Assembly (NCBI GenBank): GCA_023395695.1
Contig: JAEWYJ010000199.1
Location: 1 to 6,239 of the forward strand
DNA from: Bacillota bacterium
GTDB lineage: Bacteria > Bacillota > Clostridia > Oscillospirales > Ruminococcaceae
Direction: 5' to 3'
DNA length: 6,239 nt
Positions 1-6,239 of this stretch are shown piece after piece (within the stretch, counting starts at the first letter, position 1; the number at the start of each line of letters is the position of its first letter). Under the pieces are notes generated by a model, which did not search any database, was not told the DNA's origin, and saw only the letters and a list, made by a program, of their open reading frames with translations. A program made the translations under genes and the position numbers.

Positions 1-837
1 CAAAGCGAGCTTGGCGCCTTTGTTAAAAACCGCGTGCGATTTGTCGGCGTTTCGGATGATTATCTGATCTCCGACGACCGCCCCGGCGCGCGACTCGGCA
101 TCTATTATTACGAAATGGGCGCGTCGCCCCGAAAGCCCGCCGTTGTCTACGACCGGCGCGATGCCTCGGTCAACCGCCTGACGCTTGGCGAGCTGCCCGA
201 GGGGCTGTGGCGCTCCTGCCGGATGTTCCACACCAGCGGCATCAGTCTGGCGCTTTCTCCCGCGCTGCGGGACACGGCAATTGAAACGATCCGGCGTTTT
301 CGCCAAAACGGGGCGCTAATCTCGTTTGACGTCAACTACCGTGCCACGCTCTGGAGCGAGGAAGCTGCCCGCGAGACTATTGAAAGGGTGCTGCCGTTGA
401 CCGACATCCTCTTTGTCTCGGAGGAAACGAGCCGTCGGATGTTTCAAAAAACCGGTGCGCTGACCGACATTCTGCGCAGCTACGCCAGAGATTACGGCGT
501 TAAGGTGGTGGCCGCCACCCAGCGGATTGTCCGCAGCCCCAAGCAGCACGACTTTACTTCGACGCTTTATGACGCGGCAACCGATACCTTTTATTCCGAG
601 GCGCCCTATTGCGGCATTGATGTTGTAGACCGTATCGGCTCGGGAGACGCCTATGTGGCCGGTGTGTTGTTCGGACTGTTAAAATTTGACGATCCGCAGC
701 AGGCCGTCTGGTATGGCAATGCTATGTCCAGCGTCAAAAATACTGTTCCGGGCGATCTCCCCAGCTCCGGCTTCAGCGAAATTGAACGCATTATCCGTGA
801 TCACCACCAGTCCTCAGCGGACGAAATGACGCGTTGA
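1..837 (+). CDS. kdgK: 2-keto-3-deoxygluconate kinase (PfkB family), 5' end cut off by the window
   Basis: A ribokinase/PfkB-family sugar kinase that would phosphorylate 2-keto-3-deoxygluconate with ATP to KDPG, the last uronate-specific step before the aldolase. The frame is open from base 1. A GTG at 34 is internal, because the residues before it (E-L-G-A-F-V) already fit the family, so the true start lies outside and about 60 N-terminal residues are missing. Numbering from base 1, 278 residues are present. The substrate-lid region is at 33-53 (G-I-Y-Y-Y-E, then G-A-S-P-R and V-Y-D-R). F-D-V-N-Y-R is at 109-114. The PfkB C-terminal signature D-R-I-G-S-G-D has its catalytic Asp at 216. A K-N-T-x-P-G-D motif near the C-terminus is typical of KDG kinases rather than of general fructokinases. 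It ends in TGA, 63 bases before the preferred uxaC start, with no terminator between. KDG specificity rests on motifs and neighbours; another PfkB sugar kinase is a remote alternative. Confidence 0.9.
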   Translation, partial: QSELGAFVKNRVRFVGVSDDYLISDDRPGARLGIYYYEMGASPRKPAVVYDRRDASVNRLTLGELPEGLWRSCRMFHTSGISLALSPALRDTAIETIRRFRQNGALISFDVNYRATLWSEEAARETIERVLPLTDILFVSEETSRRMFQKTGALTDILRSYARDYGVKVVAATQRIVRSPKQHDFTSTLYDAATDTFYSEAPYCGIDVVDRIGSGDAYVAGVLFGLLKFDDPQQAVWYGNAMSSVKNTVPGDLPSSGFSEIERIIRDHHQSSADEMTR

Positions 838-854
838 TTTTAACCTAATTGATG

Positions 855-900
855 AAAAGGAGGCGTGCAGCAGCGGTCTCTCCGCGCTGCGAAGGATACT
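855..900 (+). promoter_or_regulatory. uxaC translation-initiation region: two SD candidates separated by a bulged hairpin
   Basis: A strong AAAAGGAGG lies at 855-863, but the GTG at 865 starts only one base after it and the ATG at 901 is 37 bases away. Between them, GCAGC (867-871) plus GCGG (873-876) pair perfectly with CCGC (882-885) plus GCTGC (886-890). A single A bulges at 872 and the loop is TCTCT. A second, weaker GAAGGA at 891-896 sits four bases before the ATG at 901. With the hairpin folded, the strong SD would come within about 13 unpaired bases of that ATG. Base pairing is seen directly; a role in translation is inference. Confidence 0.5.
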
Positions 901-2337
901 ATGAAGGCTTTTATGGATCAGGACTTTCTGCTGGAAACCGAAACCGCCAGGCACCTTTTCCACAGCTATGCGGCCAAGATGCCGCTCATTGACTACCACT
1001 GCCACATCTCGCCCAAAGAGATTTATGAAAACCGCCGCTTTTCCAGCCTTGCCGAGGTCTGGCTGGGCGGACAGCAGCCGGACGGCAGCTATTTTGGCGA
1101 CCATTACAAGTGGCGCCTTATGCGGGCTAACGGTGTCGGCGAGGAATTCACCACCGGGGGCGCCGACGGGCTTGCGCGCATTACTAAATTTGCCGAGGCG
1201 CTGGAAATGGCCATCGGCAACCCCATGTACCACTGGTGCAACCTTGAGCTGAGAAAATTTTTTGGCTATGAGGGCTACCTCTCGCCCGAGACGGCGCCGG
1301 AGGTGTGGGCGCGCTGCAACGACAAGCTGCAAAACGACCCGGCGCTCACGGTGCGCGGGCTCATTGAGCAGTCAAACGTCGCCTTTATCGGCACGACCGA
1401 CGATCCCGTGAACACGCTGGAGTGGCATGCAAAGATTAAGGCTGACGCCACCATCAAATTCAAGGTTTGCCCGTCCTTCAGGCCGGATAAGGCTATAAAC
1501 ATCACAAAGCCCGGCTTTGCCGACTACATTGCAAAACTGGCGGCAAGCGTTGGCAAGCAAAGCCTCGGCTCGGCGCAGGATGTCTGTGACGCGCTGATTG
1601 CGCGGCTGGATTTTTTTTACGAAATGGGCTGCCGCGCAAGCGACCATGGTCTTGACTATATTATGTACCGTCCCTTTACAATGGCCGAGGCCGACGCCGC
1701 CTACAAAAAAGCGATGGCGGGCAGTGCCCTGTCGCTTGAAGAGGCCGAAAAATACCAGACAGCTGTGCTTGTAAGCCTGGGGCGTGCCTACCATAAGCGC
1801 GGCATTGCCATGCAGCTGCATTACTCCTGCCTGCGCAATGTCAACGAGAAAATGTATGCCAAAATGGGCCCTGACACCGGCTACGACATGATTGCCCAGA
1901 CTGCCTGCGGCGGAAATATTGCGGCGCTGCTTTCGGCGCTTGATGCAACCGACGAGTGCCCCAAGACGATTCTCTATTCGCTCAACCCGTCGGATAACGA
2001 CCAGATTGCCAGTATTCTCAACTGCTTCCAGTCCGACGCGCTGCCCGGCAAGATTCAGCACGGCTCGGCCTGGTGGTTTAACGACACCAAGAGCGGCATG
2101 GAAGCCCAAATGAAGGCGCTGGCCAACGTTGGGCTGCTTGGTAACTTTGTGGGCATGCTGACCGATTCGCGCTCCTTCTTGTCCTACGCCCGCCACGACT
2201 ACTTCCGCCGCATCCTTTGCAATATGCTTGGCGGATGGGTCGAAAACGGCGAGTATCCCAACGACGAGAAGGCGCTTAAAAAGATTGTGGAGGGCATTTG
2301 TTACCGTAACGCCGCCCGCTATTTTGAGGTTAACTGA
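901..2337 (+). CDS. uxaC: Uronate isomerase (glucuronate/galacturonate isomerase)
   Basis: Cytoplasmic metal-dependent aldose-ketose isomerase of the amidohydrolase superfamily. It converts D-galacturonate to D-tagaturonate, and in most members also D-glucuronate to D-fructuronate. From ATG 901 the product is 478 residues, near the E. coli size of about 470. The N-terminus M-K-A-F-M-D-Q-D-F-L-L matches family starts, and the metal-binding H-x-H is in D-Y-H-C-H (H33, H35). Other family blocks are G-D-H-Y-K-W-R (66-72), T-D-D-P (166-169) and the C-terminal T-D-S-R-S-F plus R-H-D-Y-F-R-R (421-437). A GTG at 865 would add 12 residues but is one base from the strong SD and encodes unconserved sequence, so I prefer 901; GTG 865 cannot be excluded. 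Residues 57-65 appear to be an insertion relative to E. coli and Bacillus forms. It follows kdgK and precedes the transporter by 28 bases, consistent with one operon. Confidence 0.96.
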   Translation: MKAFMDQDFLLETETARHLFHSYAAKMPLIDYHCHISPKEIYENRRFSSLAEVWLGGQQPDGSYFGDHYKWRLMRANGVGEEFTTGGADGLARITKFAEALEMAIGNPMYHWCNLELRKFFGYEGYLSPETAPEVWARCNDKLQNDPALTVRGLIEQSNVAFIGTTDDPVNTLEWHAKIKADATIKFKVCPSFRPDKAINITKPGFADYIAKLAASVGKQSLGSAQDVCDALIARLDFFYEMGCRASDHGLDYIMYRPFTMAEADAAYKKAMAGSALSLEEAEKYQTAVLVSLGRAYHKRGIAMQLHYSCLRNVNEKMYAKMGPDTGYDMIAQTACGGNIAALLSALDATDECPKTILYSLNPSDNDQIASILNCFQSDALPGKIQHGSAWWFNDTKSGMEAQMKALANVGLLGNFVGMLTDSRSFLSYARHDYFRRILCNMLGGWVENGEYPNDEKALKKIVEGICYRNAARYFEVN

Positions 2338-2365
2338 TATTTAAAAAACCAAAATGTAAGGAGCC

Positions 2366-3553
2366 GTGAATGCTTTGACACCAATGCGGCAAGAGTCGCA
2401 GCGGGAAAACGCGCTTGTTCGCAATGTTTTGTACGCTTTTTTCATCAGCGGCGCTGCTTCGCAGCCTCTGGGATCCTTTATTCCGTTCCTGCGTGAGACC
2501 TACGGGCTCAGCTACGATTTTTCGGGTATTCTGCTCTCCTGCCAGTCCATCGGCAATCTTTGCTCGGTGCTGCTGGCCGGCGTGCTGCCCGTCTATCTGG
2601 GCCGGCGGCGCAGTATCTTAAGCACGGCGGTCTGGATGGCTGCGGGCTATCTGATTTTTGCCATGGGCTGGGGTGCCCCGCTGCTTTTGGCGCTGGCTTT
2701 TTTGATGACCGGCATCGCCCGCGGCGGCAACTCCAATTTTTCGGGCGTTATGATTAGTACGCTGCCCGAGCCTAAGGCCACACGCGGTTATAATTTGCTG
2801 CACGGCTGCTTTGCTGTGGGCGCGCTGCTGTCGCCCCTGCTGCTGGTTGCGCTGACCCGGCGCTGGCCGGGCTACGGCTGGCGGCTGATGGCGGGCGTCC
2901 TGTTTTTGCTGGTACTCAGCCAGCTTATCGTCTATTGGCGCATGCCCATGCCCCCCGAATCGGGTGCAAAGGGTATTCGCTCGGTTGACCGCAGCTTTTT
3001 AAAGGTTCGGCAGTTCTGGCTGGCGGCTGCAATTCTGTTTTTTTACATCTCCTGCGAATACGCCATCGTGGGCTGGCTCGTCACCTATTTTCAGGATATT
3101 GGCGTGCTGGATGCCAGCCATTCTCAGATGATGAACAGTCTGCTGTGGCTGGTTATCTTTGCCGGACGCATGGTAGGCGCAGCCATTACCGGTAAAATTT
3201 CGCGCGCTAAGGTGTTGCTGGTTGACGGCATTGGGTTTTTCCTGTTCTTTTTGCTCGTATTTTTCAGCCGCAGCACGCTGCCGATTACAATAGGTATTAT
3301 CGGTGTCGGCTTCTTTATGGCCACCATTTATCCCACGGCCTTTGCCTTTGGCAGTGATTATATCAAGGGCAATGACCTGGGCTCCAGCGCTATGATTTTC
3401 ACCGGCAGCGCCGGCGGTATCATCACGCCCGCGCTTGTGGGCTTTGTGGCCGAGCAGTCGGGCATCCGCGCCGGCATGGGCGTTGTGGTCGTGCTGACCT
3501 TCCTGCTCGTGCTGTCTATTATCTTTAGTATTTTGAGCGTTCGTAAAGCGTAA
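2366..3553 (+). CDS. Major facilitator superfamily transporter, probable uronate or sugar-acid importer
   Basis: A 395-residue integral membrane protein with about 12 hydrophobic segments, roughly at 18-39, 52-76, 85-103, 104-118, 141-163, 172-192, 218-240, 257-280, 284-301, 306-327, 338-360 and 370-392. A polar loop at 193-212 separates two six-helix halves, the MFS layout. The loop after segment two carries the basic motif L-G-R-R-R-S (78-83), and N-L-L-H with G-A-L-L-S-P (143-157) fits sugar-type MFS proteins. It does not look like ExuT of the anion:cation symporter group; a fucose-permease-like (FHS) relationship is possible but unproven. The substrate is inferred from its place between uxaC and uxaB. 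The start is uncertain: AAGGAG at 2358-2363 is only two bases from GTG 2366, 11 from an in-frame TTG at 2375 and 20 from an in-frame ATG at 2384. All options leave the membrane segments intact. Confidence 0.88.
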   Translation: MNALTPMRQESQRENALVRNVLYAFFISGAASQPLGSFIPFLRETYGLSYDFSGILLSCQSIGNLCSVLLAGVLPVYLGRRRSILSTAVWMAAGYLIFAMGWGAPLLLALAFLMTGIARGGNSNFSGVMISTLPEPKATRGYNLLHGCFAVGALLSPLLLVALTRRWPGYGWRLMAGVLFLLVLSQLIVYWRMPMPPESGAKGIRSVDRSFLKVRQFWLAAAILFFYISCEYAIVGWLVTYFQDIGVLDASHSQMMNSLLWLVIFAGRMVGAAITGKISRAKVLLVDGIGFFLFFLLVFFSRSTLPITIGIIGVGFFMATIYPTAFAFGSDYIKGNDLGSSAMIFTGSAGGIITPALVGFVAEQSGIRAGMGVVVVLTFLLVLSIIFSILSVRKA

Positions 3554-3657
3554 ATTGCTTAAAAGCCGTGTTCGCAGGTTGAAATAACCGTATTGACAAC
3601 TGCTTTTGTGCCGCGCTGCGTTAGAAACGTTCGGAACACATTCGGCCAATATAGTGG

Positions 3658-3685
3658 TGCTTTTGCTCTGTCCGGTGCAAAAGCA
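3658..3685. repeat. Perfect 9-bp inverted repeat upstream of uxaB (operator or leader hairpin candidate)
   Basis: TGCTTTTGC (3658-3666) is exactly complementary to GCAAAAGCA (3677-3685) across a 10-base loop. The left arm starts three bases after a TATAGT that could be a -10 element, so the dyad would cover the transcription start, a common operator position. It could equally fold in RNA, though the stem is fairly AT-rich and no T-run follows. The binding protein, if any, is unknown. Confidence 0.5.
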
Positions 3686-3734
3686 ATTTGCCAATCCGGC
3701 CTTTTTCGCCGGTGAATATCGCCTCTTGTTTCTG

Positions 3735-3741
3735 AAAGGAG
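3735..3741 (+). promoter_or_regulatory. Ribosome binding site of uxaB
   Basis: AAAGGAG lies six bases before ATG 3748. This is normal Firmicute spacing and fixes the uxaB start, in contrast to the ambiguous starts of uxaC and the transporter. Confidence 0.85.
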
Positions 3742-3747
3742 AAGCTT

Positions 3748-5223
3748 ATGGATAAGCTGAGCTACAAGCTGTTAAAATCTCAGGGCTTTGAGGGCTACCT
3801 GCTTGAATCCGCCCCCGAACGGGTGCTGCAATTCGGAGAGGGGAACTTTCTGAGAGCCTTTGTGGACTATTTTATCGACAATTTAAACGAAAAGGCGGGC
3901 TTTAACGGCAAGGTGGTGCTCGCCCAACCCATCGCCCCCGGTCTGGCCGATATGATTAACAAACAGGAAGGGCTGTACACGCTGTTCCTGCGCGGACAGG
4001 AAAACGGCGAAAAGGTCAACCGCAAGCGGGTAATTTCCTGCGTGTCGCGCTGCATCAACCCTTATCAGGATTACACCGCGCTGCTTGACTGCGCCAAAAA
4101 TCCCGATTTGCGGTTTCTGGTCTCAAACACGACCGAGGCGGGCATCGTATTCGACCCCGATTGCAAATTTGACGACACGCCGCCCGGCAGCTTTCCCGCC
4201 AAGCTGACCCGCTTTTTATACGAGCGCTATCAGTTGGGCCTGCCCGGCTTTGTAATTTTGTCCTGCGAGCTGATTGACCACAACGGTGAGGAACTTAAAA
4301 AATGCGTCGGCCAATATATTGATCTTTGGGACCTGAGCACGGGCTTTGCCGGGTGGGTGCAGGCGGAAAACATCTTCTGCTCGACGCTCGTTGACCGCAT
4401 CGTTACCGGTTATCCCCGCGCTGAGGCTGCCGCCATCTGCGAGGAGCTGGGCTATGAGGACAATCTGATTGATACCGGTGAGGTATTCGGCTTTTGGGTC
4501 ATCGAGGGCCCTCAGTCGCTTAAAGCGGAGCTGCCGTTTGAGGCGGCCGGTCTGCCGGTTATTATCGTTGACGACCACACCCCCTACAAGCAGCGCAAGG
4601 TGCGCATCTTAAACGGCGCGCATACCTCAATGGTGCTCGGCGCTTATCTCGCAGGGCAGGATATTGTCCGCGACTGCATGAAGGACGACGTTATCCGCGG
4701 CTTTATGAACAAGACCATCTATGACGAGATTATTCCGACGCTTGATTTGCCCAAGGCCGATCTTGCCGATTTTGCCGCCGCTGTTGCCGAGCGGTTTGCC
4801 AACCCCTATATTGACCACGCGCTGTTGGCCATCTCGCTCAATTCCACCGCAAAGTGGAAGGCTCGCGTCATGCCCAGCCTGCTCGAATATAAAAAGCGCA
4901 CCGGGAAGCTGCCGGCCTGCATCACCTTTTCGTTCGCCGCCTACATCGCATTTTATCATGCGGGGGGGACGCGCGGCGCCGACTGCCTGATTGGCCGGCG
5001 CGGAGAGGATACCTTTGAGATTAAGGATGATCAGTGGGTGCTTGATTTTTATTATGACCACCGGGACGATAATGCCCAGGCGCTGGCCCACGCCGTTATC
5101 CACAACGAAAAAATGTGGGGCGCTGAGCTGTCCGAGCTGCCCGGTTTTGAAGAGGCCGTCGACACTGCGCTTGCGCGCATTGAAGCCGCCGGTATGTATC
5201 AGGCCATGAAAGAATGCCTGTAA
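3748..5223 (+). CDS. uxaB: Tagaturonate reductase (altronate oxidoreductase), mannitol dehydrogenase family
   Basis: Cytoplasmic NAD(H)-dependent long-chain polyol dehydrogenase that reduces D-tagaturonate to D-altronate. It has 491 residues, close to the 483 of E. coli UxaB. The N-terminal nucleotide-binding part starts with Q-F-G-E-G-N-F-L-R (28-36). S-N-T-T-E-A-G (126-132), C-E-L-I-D-H-N-G (173-180) and F-C-S-T-L-V-D-R-I-V-T-G-Y-P-R (210-224) are near identical to E. coli UxaB as I recall it. The catalytic set of the mannitol dehydrogenase family is present in K-V-R-I-L-N-G-A-H as K284, N289 and H292, with the family spacing. The block C-E-L-I-D-H-N-G, rather than the mannitol-dehydrogenase C-D-N form, and the neighbours argue for tagaturonate over mannitol or fructuronate (UxuB) as substrate. 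It ends in TAA and is followed by uxaA after 26 bases, so the two are almost surely co-translated from one message. Confidence 0.96.
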   Translation: MDKLSYKLLKSQGFEGYLLESAPERVLQFGEGNFLRAFVDYFIDNLNEKAGFNGKVVLAQPIAPGLADMINKQEGLYTLFLRGQENGEKVNRKRVISCVSRCINPYQDYTALLDCAKNPDLRFLVSNTTEAGIVFDPDCKFDDTPPGSFPAKLTRFLYERYQLGLPGFVILSCELIDHNGEELKKCVGQYIDLWDLSTGFAGWVQAENIFCSTLVDRIVTGYPRAEAAAICEELGYEDNLIDTGEVFGFWVIEGPQSLKAELPFEAAGLPVIIVDDHTPYKQRKVRILNGAHTSMVLGAYLAGQDIVRDCMKDDVIRGFMNKTIYDEIIPTLDLPKADLADFAAAVAERFANPYIDHALLAISLNSTAKWKARVMPSLLEYKKRTGKLPACITFSFAAYIAFYHAGGTRGADCLIGRRGEDTFEIKDDQWVLDFYYDHRDDNAQALAHAVIHNEKMWGAELSELPGFEEAVDTALARIEAAGMYQAMKECL

Positions 5224-5235
5224 CGCCAATAATAC

Positions 5236-5241
5236 GGGAGG
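5236..5241 (+). promoter_or_regulatory. Ribosome binding site of uxaA
   Basis: GGGAGG is eight bases before ATG 5250. It decides the start against the in-frame ATG at 5214, which lies inside the end of uxaB, has no SD and would add 12 unconserved residues. Confidence 0.85.
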
Positions 5242-5249
5242 ACCCGCTT

Positions 5250-6230
5250 ATGAAGCTGATTCAAATTCACCCGTCAGATAATGTTGCCATTGCGCTGTCG
5301 CCCATTGCACAGGGCGAGGCGTTAACCGTCTCGGGCCGGCAGGTCACTGCCGCCGAGGCTATCCCTCAGGGTCACAAGCTGGCGCTGGCGCCCATTCCAA
5401 AGGGCGCGCAGATTATTAAATACGGCAACCCCATTGGCCGCGCAACGGCGGCTATCGGGCCTGGCAGCTGGGTGCATACCCACAATGTGCAGACGACTCT
5501 TTCTGAGGCCGAGGACTATACCTACCACCACAAGCAATTTTTGCTGCCGGAAGTGGAGCCGAAAAGCTTTATGGGCTTTCGGCGGCCCGACGGCCGGGCG
5601 GCCATTCGTAACGAGCTGTGGATTATTCCCACCGTGGGTTGCGTCAACAGCGTCGCCCAGCATCTGGTTCAAAGCAACCGGCATCTTGTTAGCGGCACTA
5701 TTGAGGGGCTGTACGCTTTTGGGCACCCGTTTGGCTGCAGCCAGATGGGGGATGACCACGCCCAGACCCGCAAGCTTTTGGCGGCGCTTTCCCACCATCC
5801 CAATGCCGCAGGTGTGTTGGTGCTGGGCCTTGGCTGCGAGAACCTGACGCTTGCACAGTTTAAAGAGGAGCTGGGCGCATGGGACGACAATCGCGTCAAA
5901 TTCCTGATCTGTCAGGAGGTTGAGGATGAAATTGCCGCAGGTTCCGCGTTGCTTACCGAGCTGGCTGATTATGCGGCCGCTTTCTCACGCGAGCCGATAC
6001 CCGCCGGCGAGCTGGTTGTGGGCATGAAATGTGGCGGTTCAGACGGACTTTCCGGCATTACGGCCAACCCCACTGTCGGGCGCTTCTCCGACCGGATGGT
6101 GGCGCTTGGCGGCACCACCATTTTGACCGAGGTGCCCGAGATGTTCGGCGCGGAATCCATTCTGCTCGACCGCTGCGAAAACCGGGACGTCTTTGACCGG
6201 GCCGTTAAAATGATCTCCGACTTTAAGTAG
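5250..6230 (+). CDS. uxaA: Altronate dehydratase, reading frame closed early by an amber codon (C-terminal third absent)
   Basis: UxaA is the iron-dependent cytoplasmic dehydratase converting D-altronate to 2-keto-3-deoxygluconate; it belongs with galactarate dehydratase GarD. The frame gives 326 residues, against 495 in E. coli UxaA. Residues 1 to about 90 form the SAF domain, starting K-L-I-Q-I-H-P-S-D-N-V-A and holding W-V-H-T-H-N (74-79). The main catalytic region follows, with R-N-E-L-W-I-I-P-T-V-G-C-V-N (120-133), H-P-F-G-C-S-Q-M-G-D-D-H (159-170), G-L-G-C-E-N (193-198) and K-C-G-G-S-D-G-L-S-G-I-T-A-N-P (260-274). Cysteines 131, 163, 196 and 261 sit in conserved blocks. The frame stops after M-I-S-D-F-K at TAG 6228-6230, in the middle of conserved sequence, and the next in-frame codons read Y-F-V as the family does. 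It is therefore a full gene with a nonsense codon, an error, or a read-through case; the window ends nine bases later. Confidence 0.9.
   Translation: MKLIQIHPSDNVAIALSPIAQGEALTVSGRQVTAAEAIPQGHKLALAPIPKGAQIIKYGNPIGRATAAIGPGSWVHTHNVQTTLSEAEDYTYHHKQFLLPEVEPKSFMGFRRPDGRAAIRNELWIIPTVGCVNSVAQHLVQSNRHLVSGTIEGLYAFGHPFGCSQMGDDHAQTRKLLAALSHHPNAAGVLVLGLGCENLTLAQFKEELGAWDDNRVKFLICQEVEDEIAAGSALLTELADYAAAFSREPIPAGELVVGMKCGGSDGLSGITANPTVGRFSDRMVALGGTTILTEVPEMFGAESILLDRCENRDVFDRAVKMISDFK
6228..6230 (+). other. In-frame TAG inside the conserved uxaA coding sequence
   Basis: The amber codon falls where E. coli UxaA, recalled from memory, has Gln in D-F-K-Q-Y-F. A single C-to-T change turns CAG into TAG; GAG or AAG would also be one step away. 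The three codons after it, TAT TTT GTC, keep the frame and the family residues. The other stops in the window are TGA (kdgK, uxaC) and TAA (transporter, uxaB). Confidence 0.75.
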
Positions 6231-6239
6231 TATTTTGTC

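Larger units (their letters stand above)
3554..3747 (+). promoter_or_regulatory. 194-base non-coding gap before uxaB, probable control region
   Basis: This is the only sizeable gap in the window. It holds a TTGACA at 3593-3598 without a convincing -10 at normal spacing, and a TATAGT at 3650-3655 without a good -35, so no promoter can be placed firmly. The word TGCTTTTG occurs at 3601-3608 and 3658-3665, and inverted at 3678-3685. A second small stem, CCGGC (3696-3700) with GCCGG (3708-3712), follows. Neither stem is followed by a T-run, so I do not see an intrinsic terminator for the upstream genes. I found no credible protein-coding frame on the + strand here. A promoter or attenuation element for uxaB-uxaA is inferred from size and structure. 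Confidence 0.45.

Noticed and set aside
1610..1619. Run of eight T in uxaC as a slippage or frameshift site
   Set aside because: The run encodes D-F-F-Y in frame and the protein stays conserved on both sides, so there is no sign of a shift.
1372..2196. Long open frame on the - strand inside uxaC (274 codons)
   Set aside because: It lies wholly antisense to a well-conserved gene, its translation is rich in Arg, His and Gln with no recognisable motif, and it follows from the codon bias of uxaC.
3593..3622. Full sigma-70 promoter from TTGACA
   Set aside because: Spacings of 15 to 19 bases give no sequence resembling TATAAT; only the -35-like hexamer is present, which can occur by chance.
3621..3636. 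Possible CcpA catabolite-repression (cre) site around ACGT
   Set aside because: It has the central CG and flanking As, but mismatches at two normally fixed positions (the G of the left TG and the C of the right CA), so it is too weak to call.
2999..3694. Open frame on the - strand across the transporter end and the gap (231 codons)
   Set aside because: Its translation is low-complexity polar sequence (N, H, Q, K rich) as expected for the reverse complement of hydrophobic helices; only the first part lies in non-coding DNA.
3696..3712. Intrinsic terminator before uxaB
   Set aside because: The stem is only five base pairs and the T-run is in its loop, not after it.
4961..4970. Run of seven G in uxaB as a sequence error
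   Set aside because: The reading frame continues through it into conserved C-terminal uxaB sequence.

Overview
The window is a run of hexuronate (D-galacturonate) catabolism genes, all on the + strand: a 5'-truncated 2-keto-3-deoxygluconate kinase (kdgK, 1-837), uronate isomerase (uxaC, 901-2337), an MFS sugar-acid-type transporter (2366-3553), tagaturonate reductase (uxaB, 3748-5223) and altronate dehydratase (uxaA, 5250-6230). Strong AGGAGG-type Shine-Dalgarno sequences, moderately GC-rich coding sequence and protein sequences close to the Gram-positive forms of these enzymes suggest a Firmicute. A gut or anaerobic Clostridia such as Oscillospiraceae is most likely, but that placement is inferred from sequence character alone.

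The genes form one metabolic route. The transporter would bring the uronate in. UxaC isomerises galacturonate to tagaturonate, UxaB reduces it with NADH to altronate, UxaA dehydrates altronate to 2-keto-3-deoxygluconate (KDG), and KdgK phosphorylates KDG to KDPG. The KDPG aldolase and any transcription regulator are not in the window; the cut-off 5' side is the obvious place to look. The uxuA/uxuB glucuronate branch is also absent.

Layout: kdgK, uxaC and the transporter are tightly packed, with gaps of about 30-60 bases and no visible terminator, and look co-transcribed. A 194-base gap (3554-3747) precedes uxaB. It carries a perfect 9-bp dyad and a third copy of the same TGCTTTTG word, so uxaB-uxaA may have their own control element. 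The gap between uxaB and uxaA is only 26 bases.

The most notable point is at the right edge. The uxaA reading frame stops at an amber codon (TAG, 6228-6230) after 326 residues, while the family is close to 500 residues long. The codons after the stop still read as the family sequence (Y-F-V, against Q-Y-F-I in E. coli UxaA recalled from memory). This looks like a point nonsense change, a sequence error or a read-through site inside an otherwise intact gene. Lesser points are a bulged hairpin between two possible ribosome binding sites in front of uxaC, an apparent 9-residue insertion in UxaC, and a transporter that does not resemble the classical ExuT type. I see no mobile element, CRISPR array, tRNA or rRNA.
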